A stretch of DNA of 64,000 nt, taken from positions 1-64,000 of the forward strand of contig NZ_VYKK01000013.1 of NCBI RefSeq assembly GCF_008710135.1. Direction: 5' to 3'. The notes beneath the pieces were generated by a model. The model saw only the letters and a list, made by a program, of their open reading frames with translations, did no database searches and was not told the DNA's origin. Position 1 is the first letter of the stretch, and every line of letters starts with the position of its first letter. This document shows positions 51,979-61,600 of the stretch, one piece after another. Source of the DNA: Paenibacillus spiritus (lineage in GTDB: Bacteria > Bacillota > Bacilli > Paenibacillales > Paenibacillaceae). A program made the position numbers and the translations under genes.

Positions 51979-52571
51979 AGGTAGACACCTCCAAACCGCT
52001 GGAATATTCAACACATGAGAACAGCAACAAAATCTTTGGCTTCTGGGTGTTCCTTGGAGCGGAAATCGTTCTGTTCGCCACCCTGTTCACCGTCTTCTTC
52101 GTGCTCGTGAACCGCTTTGCCTCCGGGCCAAGCGGGGAGGAGTTGTTCGAGATCGGTCCGGTGCTCTGGGAGACCTTCCTGCTCCTGACCAGTTCTTTCA
52201 CCATTGGCCTGGCGATCCATGCCATGCGCCACAACTACAAGAAAGCAATGATGGTGTTCCTCGGCCTCACGCTGCTGATGGGCCTCGGCTTCCTTGGAAT
52301 TGAAATTACCGAGTTCTTCACTTACGTGGATGAAGGGGCAACGCTGCAGACCAGCGGCTTCCTCTCCAGCTTGTTCGTTCTGCTTGGAACGCACGGAGCG
52401 CACGTAACCTTCGGTTTCCTCTGGGGTTCGGCAATCTTTATCCAGCTTCTGCGGGAAGGCATCAACCCGGCGACAGCCAACAAGTCGTTCATCTTCTCGC
52501 TGTACTGGCACTTCCTGGACGTGGTCTGGATCTTCATATTCAGCTTCGTCTACCTGAAAGGACTGATGTAG
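51975..52571 (+). CDS. qoxC: Cytochrome aa3 quinol oxidase subunit III
   Basis: 198 residues, five transmembrane helices, typical of quinol-oxidase subunit III (CyoC/QoxC). The LLGTHGAHVTFGFLWG and YWHFLDVVWIFIF segments are conserved. ATG overlaps the qoxB stop as ATGA. It stabilises the core and may help proton entry. Confidence 0.95.
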   Translation: MKVDTSKPLEYSTHENSNKIFGFWVFLGAEIVLFATLFTVFFVLVNRFASGPSGEELFEIGPVLWETFLLLTSSFTIGLAIHAMRHNYKKAMMVFLGLTLLMGLGFLGIEITEFFTYVDEGATLQTSGFLSSLFVLLGTHGAHVTFGFLWGSAIFIQLLREGINPATANKSFIFSLYWHFLDVVWIFIFSFVYLKGLM

Positions 52572-52572
52572 C

Positions 52573-52866
52573 ATGCTGAAACAGTTATTTCCGATTCGTC
52601 ATGTGCTGGGATATATCGCCTCCCTCGTCCTTTCGGCGGCTGCGCTGGTTGTCATCTACGGCGATTTGTCACACACCGGCAATGTGATCGTGCTGAGCGT
52701 AACGGCCATCATCCAGGCCGCTCTGCAGCTCTTCCTGTTCATGCATATCGGCGAAGATGCGAACTCCAAGAAGGAACTGTACGTCAACATCGCCTATGCG
52801 CTGTTCGTCGGTCTTGGCACCATCTTCGGTACGCTGTTCATCTTCATCTGGGGCTGGTACAGCTAA
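52573..52866 (+). CDS. qoxD: Cytochrome aa3 quinol oxidase subunit IV
   Basis: 97 residues with three transmembrane helices (QLFLFMHIGE is the family hallmark). One base after the qoxC stop. It assists assembly of subunit I. Last gene of the operon, followed by a terminator. Confidence 0.93.
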   Translation: MLKQLFPIRHVLGYIASLVLSAAALVVIYGDLSHTGNVIVLSVTAIIQAALQLFLFMHIGEDANSKKELYVNIAYALFVGLGTIFGTLFIFIWGWYS

Positions 52867-52883
52867 GTTCATTCCTGCACGCA

Positions 52884-52919
52884 AAAGGGGTCGTCCCAAA
52901 AGACGGCCCCTTTCTTTTG
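52884..52919 (+). terminator. Terminator of the qox operon
   Basis: AAAGGGGTCGTC and GACGGCCCCTTT (to 52913) form a stem with a single mismatch, followed by CTTTTG. Confidence 0.85.
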
Positions 52920-53039
52920 TCTAGGAGTTCAACTTGTGTTCTAAAGGCGGCCGCTGCCGCTTGTCCGCAATCGTTCGTCTCTCCGCAGGCGTCGGCGAAA
53001 TGTTCAAAACCCAAAGAAACATGCGTTAGACCAAACAAG

Positions 53040-53081
53040 AAAGCTCCAGTCCAAGGATACCCATGGGCTGGAGCTTTTGCT
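53040..53081. terminator. Second hairpin between qox and the chemoreceptor gene
   Basis: AAAGCTCCAG (53040-53049) pairs with CTGGAGCTTT (53068-53077). T-rich flanks exist on both strands, so it may end the minus-strand chemoreceptor transcript. Confidence 0.65.
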
Positions 53082-53167
53082 TACTTTTTAAAGAAGGACT
53101 TCCTGCAAAGTATTAAAATTCGGACGTTTGGGACGTCCTCTTTTGAATTGCCGGGCAGTCCGCCCGC

Positions 53168-54886
53168 TTACAGCTTGAAGCGTTCCAACTGCTGCTGCAG
53201 CTCCTCCGCTAAGGTTGCCAGATACTTGGCGGAGACCGTCATTTCCTCCATGGCGGAAGTCTGCTCCTCGCTGGAGGCGCTGACGTCTTCGACGCTGGCT
53301 GCGCCCTTGGAGGAGATATCGGCCAGCACTTCCATCACATCCACCAGATCGCCGCTCTCGCCGCTGATCTGTCCTACCGAGCGCGCGATGGCTTCCGTCT
53401 GCTGGATGGCATCTCCGATCGCCGCGACAATCTCCTGAAAAGCGCCCGAAATCTCGCGGCTGCCTTCAACCCCTTCCAGCGCCAGCTCGGCGCCGACCGC
53501 CATCGCTTCTACGGCTTGCCCGGTCTGGGTCTGAATCTTGCCGATGATATCGGCGATATGCAGCGAACTCTGGGCCGTCTCGTCGGCAAGCTTGCGGATC
53601 TCTCCGGCCACCACGGCGAAGCCGCGCCCGGCCTCTCCGGCCCGTGCCGCCTCGATGGAGGCATTCAGCGAGAGCAGATTCGTCTGTCCGGCAATGTCGT
53701 TGATTGTCGTACTGATGACCCCGATCTCGTCCGACAGCCGGGCCAGCGTGCTGATGACCTCCCGGGTCGAAGACACGTTGGCATTGATCTCGCTCATTTG
53801 CGAGCTGACCTGTCCCACCTTGCCGCTGCCCTGGTCGGCCGATTGCGCCGCCAGATTCATCAGCTCGTACATCTTCACGCTGCCCTGCTCGACAGATTGC
53901 AGGTCTTCGGCCATCGTCCGCACTGAAGCATTCGTCTCGGCAATGCCGCTCTTCTGCGTGACGAAGCCCTCGGCCATCTCGGATGCCGCTTCCGCGATCA
54001 GCCGGGAGGCCAGCGAGGTCTGCTCGGCGCTGGCCGTCATCTGCTCCGAGGAGGACGACAGCGTCATCGCCGTTTCGGTAACTCTCCGCATCATGCTGCG
54101 CAGGCTCTCCAGCATTGCATTGAAAGAGCTGCTGATCTGCCCGATCTCATCCCGGGAGCGATACGGAACCGAAGCCGTAAGATCGCCGGATTGGGCTTCC
54201 TGAATGGATTTCTTCAGAATCGACAGCGGCTTCGTAATCAGACGCGAGGTATACCACACCGCCAGCACACTCAGCAGCGTAAAAATAACAATGAGGGCAA
54301 TGCTGATGCTGCGCACCTGGTCCGCCTTCTCGTTCGCATCTTTATAATTGGCAACGGCAATCTGTTCAAGCTTCAGAGAGATCCCGTCGAGGAAGCTGTG
54401 CATCTGTTCCTTAAGCGTGGTGAACTCGCTGGTGTACGTTTTGTAGGCGTCCTCCTTCCGGTCGCTCTTGACCAGACTGATAATTTCATCCCGCTTGGCC
54501 TGATAGCGGCCGACAATCGTCTGGAACTGCTTCATGCTTCCCTCGACATCCAGCGAGTCCGACCGGATTCCGGCGAGTCTGCCTACTACGGTCTCATTAT
54601 CCTTGCTCCGGCTCTCAATGTCGCTCAGCAGCTCATTCTCCTTGGAAGAGTCGGAATTGAGCATGAGCGACAGTAAATCCGACTCCATCACTTGAGTATT
54701 AAGCTGAATGCGGTCGACCCATCGTCCCGGAAGCAAATTCTGATTGTACATACTTGTAGCACGGCTGGCCAACTGCTGGCCGGAGGTAGTCCCGTATACA
54801 CCGACGCTGATCAGCGCATACAAGATGATCATCACCATGATGGCAAGCTTGTAGGTAATCTTCAGGTTCTTCAAACTGCTACTCAC
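53168..54886 (-). CDS. Methyl-accepting chemotaxis protein
   Basis: 572 residues: TM1 (~10-32), an extracellular four-helix-bundle sensor (4HB_MCP, ~35-190), TM2 (~193-212), HAMP (~213-267) and the methyl-accepting coiled coil, whose hairpin tip [33 protein letters not shown] binds CheA/CheW. It is a signalling unit of the flagellar chemosensory array; the ligand is unknown. The listed start is GTG 54886, which sits tight against AGGAGA. TTG 54874 (giving [10 protein letters not shown]) has better spacing and is equally likely. A sigma-D promoter lies upstream. Confidence 0.92.
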   Translation of the reverse strand: MSSSLKNLKITYKLAIMVMIILYALISVGVYGTTSGQQLASRATSMYNQNLLPGRWVDRIQLNTQVMESDLLSLMLNSDSSKENELLSDIESRSKDNETVVGRLAGIRSDSLDVEGSMKQFQTIVGRYQAKRDEIISLVKSDRKEDAYKTYTSEFTTLKEQMHSFLDGISLKLEQIAVANYKDANEKADQVRSISIALIVIFTLLSVLAVWYTSRLITKPLSILKKSIQEAQSGDLTASVPYRSRDEIGQISSSFNAMLESLRSMMRRVTETAMTLSSSSEQMTASAEQTSLASRLIAEAASEMAEGFVTQKSGIAETNASVRTMAEDLQSVEQGSVKMYELMNLAAQSADQGSGKVGQVSSQMSEINANVSSTREVISTLARLSDEIGVISTTINDIAGQTNLLSLNASIEAARAGEAGRGFAVVAGEIRKLADETAQSSLHIADIIGKIQTQTGQAVEAMAVGAELALEGVEGSREISGAFQEIVAAIGDAIQQTEAIARSVGQISGESGDLVDVMEVLADISSKGAASVEDVSASSEEQTSAMEEMTVSAKYLATLAEELQQQLERFKL

Positions 54887-54919
54887 TCTCCTGCTGCGTA
54901 AATTACAAATCCCCTCTCA

Positions 54920-54946
54920 TTATCGGTCGTTTCATGAAATATTTTA
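54920..54946 (-). promoter_or_regulatory. Sigma-D (flagellar/chemotaxis) promoter
   Basis: TAAA (54943-54946), 15 bases, ACCGATAA (54920-54927) on the minus strand, a one-mismatch match to TAAA-N15-GCCGATAA. It would drive the chemoreceptor gene ~35-40 bases downstream and links it to motility. Confidence 0.75.
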
Positions 54947-55016
54947 GTTTTTTCAATCACTAATTTCATTCCAATTAATTGAATCAACTGACAAAATCCC
55001 GGGAAGGTTCCTTTGA

Positions 55017-55065
55017 AATAAACAAAAGACCGGCGAATTCGCATCCGCTGCGAATCCGCCGGTCT
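55017..55065 (-). terminator. Terminator of the cobalamin-regulated operon
   Basis: On the minus strand AGACCGGCGGATTCGCA and its complement (to 55027) form a ~17-base stem with one mismatch, followed by TTTTGTTTATTT. It ends 50 bases after the DUF4430 lipoprotein gene. Confidence 0.85.
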
Positions 55066-55114
55066 CTGTCAGGTTGGAGCCGTCCGCTTCGGCGCGCCGG
55101 TTCCAGTTGCCGCT

Positions 55115-55981
55115 CTAGCGGGTCTTGCCAACGTCCTTGCCTCCGTCCAGGGTATACCGCCACTCCACGATATCTCCCGGCTTCAGCGTGTACGCCCCGG
55201 CGCTCTTATCCGGGAATTCTCCGTTGACGCTGAACAGCCAGCCGCTCTCGGGACCCTCGTCCAGCTCATACAGATTGTCGATGCCTTCGACGTACCCGAG
55301 CGCCCCGCTTCCCCGGAACTCCATCTGAATCCTCTTCTTGCGAGTCAGCTTCTTCAGAACTTCAAGAACGCTGTCGCCCTCCTTGATCTCCACTTCGGTC
55401 GGCGGCAGAATCACGCCCCGGCCGCTGCCGCCCGTGACCGACAGCGTAACGCTGCGGGCTGCCGGCGACGCGGCTGCCGGGCTCGGGCTGGCCGCCGCAC
55501 GCGGGCTATCCGCCCCGCCGGCCGGCGCAGCCGTCTTCTCCGCCGCCTTCGGTCCGGCGGCGGACTTCTGCGCGGGCTTCGCCGACGCCCGCGGCTTGGC
55601 GGCGTCCGGCTTCGCCGAGACGCCGGAAGCAGCCGGCGCGGCCGCTGGCGCGCCGGACGGGCGGGCCGCCGGTGCAGCGCCTGCGGCCGCCTTCCCGGCG
55701 CCGCTGCCTGCCGGCGCCTTTCCGGCCGCGCCAACCGCGGCTGACGCGGCGGGCGCCGCCGCAGGCGAGGCGGCGGACGATGGCGACGCGGCGGACGTCC
55801 CTGCCGGCGAAGCCGGCAGGGCAGAGGCCGCAGCCGATTGTCCAGCTGCGGACGGCTCGTCCGCCGGCGACGAGCAGCCGGCCAGCAGTGCAAGCGCAAG
55901 CGGCAGGGCCGCAAGCGCCCGGCGGGGACGCAGGCGCGCCGCGCCCCGGCGATGTCCAGGGTATGTCTTCTCAAGCCGCAT
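55115..55981 (-). CDS. DUF4430 (transcobalamin-like C-domain) lipoprotein
   Basis: 288 residues. Signal peptide with lipobox LLAGC (Cys ~35), a ~135-residue Ala/Pro/Ser/Lys linker that could span the wall, and a C-terminal DUF4430 domain (~185-280): VTLSVTGGSGRG, GDSVLEVLKKL, then GWLFSVNGEFPD with the family hallmark (S-G-W-x-Y/F-x-V-N-G) and LKPGDIVEWRY. This fold is the beta domain of eukaryotic transcobalamin and intrinsic factor. The start is the ATG behind a repeated GAGGAGG run; an earlier in-frame ATG at 56026 lacks one. 65 bases after the SLH gene in one operon under a cobalamin riboswitch, so corrinoid capture at the surface is likely. Confidence 0.78.
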   Translation of the reverse strand: MRLEKTYPGHRRGAARLRPRRALAALPLALALLAGCSSPADEPSAAGQSAAASALPASPAGTSAASPSSAASPAAAPAASAAVGAAGKAPAGSGAGKAAAGAAPAARPSGAPAAAPAASGVSAKPDAAKPRASAKPAQKSAAGPKAAEKTAAPAGGADSPRAAASPSPAAASPAARSVTLSVTGGSGRGVILPPTEVEIKEGDSVLEVLKKLTRKKRIQMEFRGSGALGYVEGIDNLYELDEGPESGWLFSVNGEFPDKSAGAYTLKPGDIVEWRYTLDGGKDVGKTR

Positions 55982-56046
55982 AGCGTCCTCCTCCTCCTCC
56001 TCCTGTTCAGTCTGAACCGGGTTCATGCCCCGCTTCCGTTACCCGG

Positions 56047-58158
56047 TTAATCGGCATCCTGCTGAAGACGGTCGGCCACGACAGCCGCCATTTCCCGCGT
56101 CACCGGCGCATCCGGCAAGAACTTGCCGTACGCGCCCGAGAGATAGCCCTTCTCGGCGGCGGCCCGAACGGCATCGCGCGCGTAAGCGGCGATCTGCTTC
56201 TGGTCGCTGAAGCTTGGCGCAGACGCCGAAGCCTTGAGACCGTAAGAGCGGGCGAGCATAACCGCCATATCCTGGCGGCTGATCGGAGCGTTCGGCTGGA
56301 AGCTCGTGGCCGTAACGCCGCCCACGAAGCCCAGCTCCTTGGCTTTGGCGACATAGCTGTAATACCAGGCTCCCGGCTTCACATCCGTGAAGCCCGGTTG
56401 GGCCGCGCCTTCAGCGGACACGCCCGACAGCCGCACCAGCAGCGCGGCGAACTGGGCCCGCGTCAGGGAAGCCTTCGGCGCGAAGCGTACCTTCCCGCCG
56501 TCCGAAATGCCGTCCATCAGCTTGCTTGCGTACACCTTGTTCACCGAAGCTGCGGCCCAGTCGGCTATCTGCGCGCTGTCCGCATAGAGCGGCAGCACGG
56601 CCAGAGTTCCCGTATACCGAACCACGTCCGGCGCCTGGCCCTTCCGGTAACCGTTCACTTCAAGCGCATATTGTCCGCCCGACGGGATAGCGGCAAAAGC
56701 GGCATTGCCGTCTGCGTCCGTTACCGCCGCAGCACTTCCGACCTTGACCGTAACGCCGGCGGCCGGAGCGGTCTTCGCCTTCCCGCTCTCCCAATCCATC
56801 GCCGCCTTGGTCACATGCACCCGGAACGGCTTGCCGTGCTCCGGCAGCGCCGGCTCGGCATATACCGCATCGACCACCTGCGTATCTCCGCCGCCGTAAT
56901 AGACCACCGCGCGGTCGCCTGTCTTCAGCTCGAACTTATCCATTCCGACCGACGGGAAGATCCATTCTCCGGCCCGCTGAACCGCGTAGCTCCAGCCGTC
57001 ATAGCCGCCGTACAGTCCGTTCTGGACTCCCTTCACGCCCGAGACATAGTCCCCGAACGAAGCATGGGAGATCTCCAGTCCAATCCCGGGCGCTTGATTC
57101 AGCGCCTTCAGGGCATCCAGGACGTTCGCGGCTGCAAGCTCCGATTCCAGAACCGGCTTCTCCGGTCCTTCAATGACGATTTGGACGCGCGGCTTCCCGG
57201 CTGTGTCCGCCGCCGAAGCGGCCTGGGATACCGGGAACCGATACAGCGCTCCCTTGCCTTCCTTCAGCATCGTATAGGCATCCAGGGCAAGCAGAGCCTG
57301 CTCGGTCGCCAATTCATCCGACTTGGCCTTCAGCGTATGGCCGAAGCCGCCGTCTCCATTCCGGTAGCTCAGCAGCCGGTCCACGAGGCTGACGCCCGAT
57401 TTGGTGAACCGGGCTTCGGTCGGATCGATGCCCGCCGAGGTCAGGGCGATGATGGCCTGCGCCACACTCTCGCTGCTGTCGCCGTAGCCGCCGCCGGCCT
57501 GCTGCTGGACGGACAGCCAATCGGCTGCCTTGTCCACCGCCGCAGCGGCCGCCGTCTGATCGCGGTGGGCAGACAGCGCAGTCAGCGCCATTGCCGTAAG
57601 ATCCGGATCGCTCTTATCTCCCGTCAGAGCGAATCCGCCGTCCGGAAGCTGCTTGGACACAATCTCGGCAATCAGCTTGTCCGCATTCCACGGCGCCGAT
57701 GCCGGTACGGCATACCCGCCCGCATCAAGCGCAAGCAGCCCGTAGATCGGGCCGTTGAGTCCCTGGGAAGTCATTTTCGCATGATTATAAATGCCTTGGA
57801 CCAGGTTATAGCCGCCGATATTGGTGGCATCCATTCCGGCTGCCGCTGCAGCCAGCACCCGCCGCGAATATTCGGTCACCTTGGAATACGTTCCCTTGGA
57901 GGCCTTGATCTCCTGAACGAGATCCGTTTTATAACGTTCCGGCAGGGCTTGTCCGCTCCGGATCAGGCCGATGGCCTGCCAGTCGGAGGAGATTCCTCCC
58001 TTCAGTAAATAGGCCGCCGCGCCTTTAGCCGCCTGCGCAGCCTCGCTGCCGCTCGCGGCGGACGCCGTCCCGGCAGTCCCCCAGCCTCCCAGCAGCAGGA
58101 CCGTCAGCATCAGAACCGCCATACAGGCGCTCCACGATTGGATCATGCGTTGTTTCAT
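56047..58158 (-). CDS. S-layer-anchored transcobalamin/intrinsic-factor-like protein (alpha-toroid + DUF4430 + SLH)
   Basis: 703 residues. Signal peptide (~1-34); alpha/alpha-toroid (~40-300) with squalene-cyclase/prenyltransferase-like repeats (LPDGGFAL, AGGGYGDS, NGDGGFGHT), as in transcobalamin's alpha domain; DUF4430 domain (~320-425) with GYDGWSYAVQR and LKTGDRAVVYYGG; a short carboxypeptidase-regulatory-like beta domain (~430-510); three SLH motifs (~525-700, with TRAQ, SRQD and TREM variants of T-R-A-E) that bind pyruvylated wall polymer. GGGGAGGAAG precedes the ATG. The cobalamin riboswitch upstream plus two transcobalamin-type domains point to surface corrinoid binding. Direct binding is inferred. 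Confidence 0.8.
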   Translation of the reverse strand: MKQRMIQSWSACMAVLMLTVLLLGGWGTAGTASAASGSEAAQAAKGAAAYLLKGGISSDWQAIGLIRSGQALPERYKTDLVQEIKASKGTYSKVTEYSRRVLAAAAAGMDATNIGGYNLVQGIYNHAKMTSQGLNGPIYGLLALDAGGYAVPASAPWNADKLIAEIVSKQLPDGGFALTGDKSDPDLTAMALTALSAHRDQTAAAAAVDKAADWLSVQQQAGGGYGDSSESVAQAIIALTSAGIDPTEARFTKSGVSLVDRLLSYRNGDGGFGHTLKAKSDELATEQALLALDAYTMLKEGKGALYRFPVSQAASAADTAGKPRVQIVIEGPEKPVLESELAAANVLDALKALNQAPGIGLEISHASFGDYVSGVKGVQNGLYGGYDGWSYAVQRAGEWIFPSVGMDKFELKTGDRAVVYYGGGDTQVVDAVYAEPALPEHGKPFRVHVTKAAMDWESGKAKTAPAAGVTVKVGSAAAVTDADGNAAFAAIPSGGQYALEVNGYRKGQAPDVVRYTGTLAVLPLYADSAQIADWAAASVNKVYASKLMDGISDGGKVRFAPKASLTRAQFAALLVRLSGVSAEGAAQPGFTDVKPGAWYYSYVAKAKELGFVGGVTATSFQPNAPISRQDMAVMLARSYGLKASASAPSFSDQKQIAAYARDAVRAAAEKGYLSGAYGKFLPDAPVTREMAAVVADRLQQDAD

Positions 58159-58257
58159 CTGTTCTTCCTCCCCTTGGCCGATTGCTTCGGCCGGTTATTA
58201 GTCCGGATGCTGGCGCGTTCGCGCTTGTCTCTTCCGCAGACGGCTCCTCTCCCCGCG

Positions 58258-58291
58258 AAACAAATAACGCCGCCCCTTAAGGGGCGGCGTT
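58258..58291 (-). terminator. Expression-platform terminator of the cobalamin riboswitch
   Basis: A perfect palindrome AACGCCGCCCC/GGGGCGGCGTT (58266-58291) is followed on the minus strand by ATTTGTTT. It lies between the aptamer and the start codon (58158), so it probably stops transcription when the ligand is bound. Confidence 0.7.
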
Positions 58292-58408
58292 GACGGGTCC
58301 GTCTGCTTCATTTCCATCGTCGGAATCCGGCGCACATGCTGTCCGCATGACTGCCCGGGCTCCGCACTTCTTCGCCGCGCTCACACCCCGAAGAGCGGCG
58401 AATATACA

Positions 58409-58592
58409 TCAAAAGGCAGGTCTCCTGGCTCATGCCTCAGACGCCGTCCCTCCGCCTTCCCGTTCGCTGGGCGAACAGTGGCCTACTTGCTGGAGGGGGG
58501 CTAAGCATTTACAGTGGCGGGACCGCGCCGGTCTTTCACCGGCTTCCCTATTAAGCGACTGGCCGTCTTGGCGGACAGATCGCACCTTTGAA
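58409..58592 (-). promoter_or_regulatory. Cobalamin riboswitch
   Basis: Minus strand, in order: TTCAAAGGTGCG (P1), TTAATAGGGAAGCCGGTG, the core CCCGCCACTGTAAATGC (B12-box region), and the closing GAGCCAGGAGACCTGCC with P1' CCTTTTGA. All strongly conserved positions of the class are present. It controls the two transcobalamin-like genes at 56047 and 55115. An OFF-switch is the usual mode. Confidence 0.95.
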
Positions 58593-58622
58593 TGAATCCC
58601 GTATTCAATTTGAACATTCCTT

Positions 58623-58651
58623 ATCATATCGGTAAAAGGTCCCGCTGTCCA
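58623..58651 (-). promoter_or_regulatory. Promoter of the cobalamin-regulated operon
   Basis: TGGACA (58646-58651), 17 bases, TATGAT (58623-58628) on the minus strand, about 30 bases before the aptamer. It overlaps the 3' spacer of the GAP1-type gene, so the two operons are separate. Confidence 0.65.
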
Positions 58652-58691
58652 CACCCGGCATTTCCCTGCCGGATAGAAATCTTCTTCCCGC

Positions 58692-61600
58692 TTACTCCCC
58701 CGCGGGGGAAGCGGACGGCGCCGAAGCCGTTCCGGCCGGGCTCGGGGAACCCGCCGGAGAAGCCGCCGGCGCTGCGGCCGGCCCGGTGCTGGCGGACAGC
58801 TCCGCCGATGCGGGCAGCCCTTCCAGCTCTCCGGTCATGCTGCGGTAGACCATCGTTCCCACGGTGCCGGGATCTTGGGGCGAGGCTGTAGCTTCCGCCG
58901 GTTCAGAAGCAAGGTCCATACTGAATTTATCCCCGGGCTTCAGGTCTATCGCCGCATTGAACGCAAGCAGAACTTGATAGGAGGACGACAAGCCGGATAC
59001 AAAAGGAACCGCCTGTACAGCGGCCGGGCCGGACGCCGGGGCGGCTGTTCCTTCGGCTGCGCCCGCAGATGCGTCCGCTCCCGGCAGCGCCGGGGAAGCG
59101 GACGGCATCGGCGAGACTGCCGCAGCGGGCGACGGCGATCCGCCGGCGTTCTCCGCCGTATCCGTGCCGGCGGCCGGCGCCGGGCTGGCGCCGTCAGGCG
59201 ACGGTGCGGCGGCGCTCTCCGCGCCAGCCTCCTGCCCTTCGTTCAGCACCGTCTCCGGCCCGGCGGAAGAATCGGCACGGGCGGATGCGCCTGCGTTCCC
59301 GCAGGAGTGGACCGCCGAAGTCAGCGGGAAAGGTCCCTTCCACTCGCCCTTGCCGCCTGGCTGCACCGAAATTTCCCCGCCTGCCGTGAACGAGCCGCAG
59401 TCAGCGGCGGTGCGGAAGGTCAGAAGCACCTGACGCGCCGCTTCTCCGTCTTGCCCCGAATCGGCGGGAAGGATATACGCCGCAGCCGGGGTTCCCGCTT
59501 CTCCGGCGGGCGCTGTCTTCGGGTCGTCCTTGCCCAGAAGGCCGGCCAGCGCCGCGATCCCTCCGGCCAGCACCAGGATCGCCGGAATCAGAATCAGCAG
59601 CGGCCGGCGCCAGCGGCGGACCCACTGCTCCACAGGCGTCGCCAGACGGCTGCGGGCCTCCGCATAGGCTTTGAGCAGAGCGGGCCCGGCGGCGGCTTCA
59701 TGGTTTTTGCGGAACTCGCGCGACTTGAAGGCTTCCCGGTCATGGGTCACCAAGTCTTTCACAATCGCCTGCCGGTAGCCCGGCTCCAGCCGGCCCGGCT
59801 CCTTCAGGAAGAGCGGCCGGTCCTGCGACCATTCCAGGAACCGGTACATCGTCTCCCGGCTGCCGCCGGACTTGCGCCGCACCTCGGCGAGCAGCGCCGC
59901 ATATTCCAGCTGGCCTCCTTCACGGTCGGCCCGGCTGTGGTAATACGCCAGCGGCAGCAGCGCAAAGGGCTCCGCTCCGGGCGACTCCTGCAGCCACCGG
60001 CGGCCAAGGAGCTGGACCTCATCCAGCTCCTTGGGCGTCAGTCCGTCGAAGATATGCTCGTCCGGCTCCTCTTCCCCGAACCACCGGTAAGCCGCCCGCA
60101 GTACCTTGGCCTTGGAGCGGTCGTGGTGGCTCAGCGCCGGCTTCCACTCCGTCATGTCCGCCGGATAGCGGACGAACGGAATGTCGAGCAGCTGATCCGG
60201 CGTCAGCGTCTCCAGCGTCAGGCAATGCAGCAGATAGCGGTCGGACGCCGTGAGCAGCTCCTGCTGAAACGCCAGCGCTTCCGCCGGATAGCCCCCCCGC
60301 CGCCGCGCCTTCTCCGCCTTCTCGGCCTCGTCATGCATATCGGCGACGGCGCGGACCGGGTCCTCCTCCGTCTGCAGCTTCTCGATCAGAAAGTCCAGGA
60401 CAGCGCCCCGGAAGGCTTGAAGCCGGGCCGCCTCCGGCATGAAGCGTCCCCAATGGACGGCGAACGCCATTACCTCACCCGCGCCGGAGGCCTCCGTCAG
60501 GCGGCGCTCCATATACGGCTGGAACAGCAGGCGGGTGAAGTCCGGCATCGCCAGCACCCGCCGGAAGAAGGCGGCGGCGAGCTCGCCGTCGCTCTCGACC
60601 AGCCGGTAGCCTTCCTCCAGCAGATCGGTGCGCCCCGCAATTTCGGCATTCAGCAGACCATGGATGAAATAATCGACCGCCCGGCCCCGGTTGCTGTGCC
60701 CCTCCAGGCCGAAATGGCGCCGGTAAGCGCCCATAACGGCGGGCAGCGGCATGCTCTTGCTCCGCACCGCGGCATACTCCCGGTCCAGAAGCCCCAGCAG
60801 CAGATCATGCAGCGGCGCTCTGGCTTCCACGGACGCGGCGTCCGGCAGCCAGTCCAGCAGGCTGTTCAGCACAGCTCCGCGGTCCTGCTCGTAGAGCGCC
60901 TCCTCTCCCCCCGCAAGCCGGTAATAGACGGCCAGTTCATTATAGGCGGATACCGACAGACGCCGTTCGGCCTTCTCGCCGCGCAGCAGCCGGTCCGCCC
61001 AGTCCGCGAACGCTTCGGCCTCTTCCCGGTTCCGCTGAAGCAGCTCCCAGATGAGCTCGGCATACGGCTGCGGGCCATCTCCGAAGTCCGCGTTCCAGGT
61101 CCGGCCGCCTGCCAGATCGAACCCGTAATCCTTCTCGATATTCCGGTCTCCCGGACGCAGGCTGCCGCTCTCGACAAAGGTCAGATGAATGTATTTGCGG
61201 CTCTGCGGTTCACTGGCATAGGTCAGCACGCCCAGCCGGCGGCGGAACTCCTGCGGGAGCGCCGACATCAGCAGCTCGGTCACATCCGCCGCCCGGTTCG
61301 GCAGTTCTCCGACCGGAACGTCCAGGGTCACATACATCTTCTTCTTGCCGGAGACGGCGTTCATCGCCGCCTGCAGCAGCGCCTGAAAGGTAGCCCGGTC
61401 AATGCCGAGCTTGGCCAGCTCCGCTGCGGAGAGAGCCGCCCTTCCGCGGGAAGACGGCACTGCCGGCAGCTCAGGCAGCGTTCCGCCCGGTTCGCCTTCG
61501 TAACGCTCGGCGAAGTCCGCATGCAGCCACGCGCCGTACTCCGTTACAATATCCTCGGACCGGAGGGCCGGAACGATATAGTTATGCGTGAAGAATGCGC

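Noticed and set aside
49786..52014. Long open frame on the minus strand opposite qoxA and qoxB
   Set aside because: Shadow of highly expressed, codon-biased genes; His/Arg/Glu-rich nonsense composition and no start signals.
48984..52866. Cytochrome c oxidase (ctaCDEF) instead of quinol oxidase
   Set aside because: Subunit II has no Cu-A cysteine pair or cytochrome c domain; the set matches QoxABCD.
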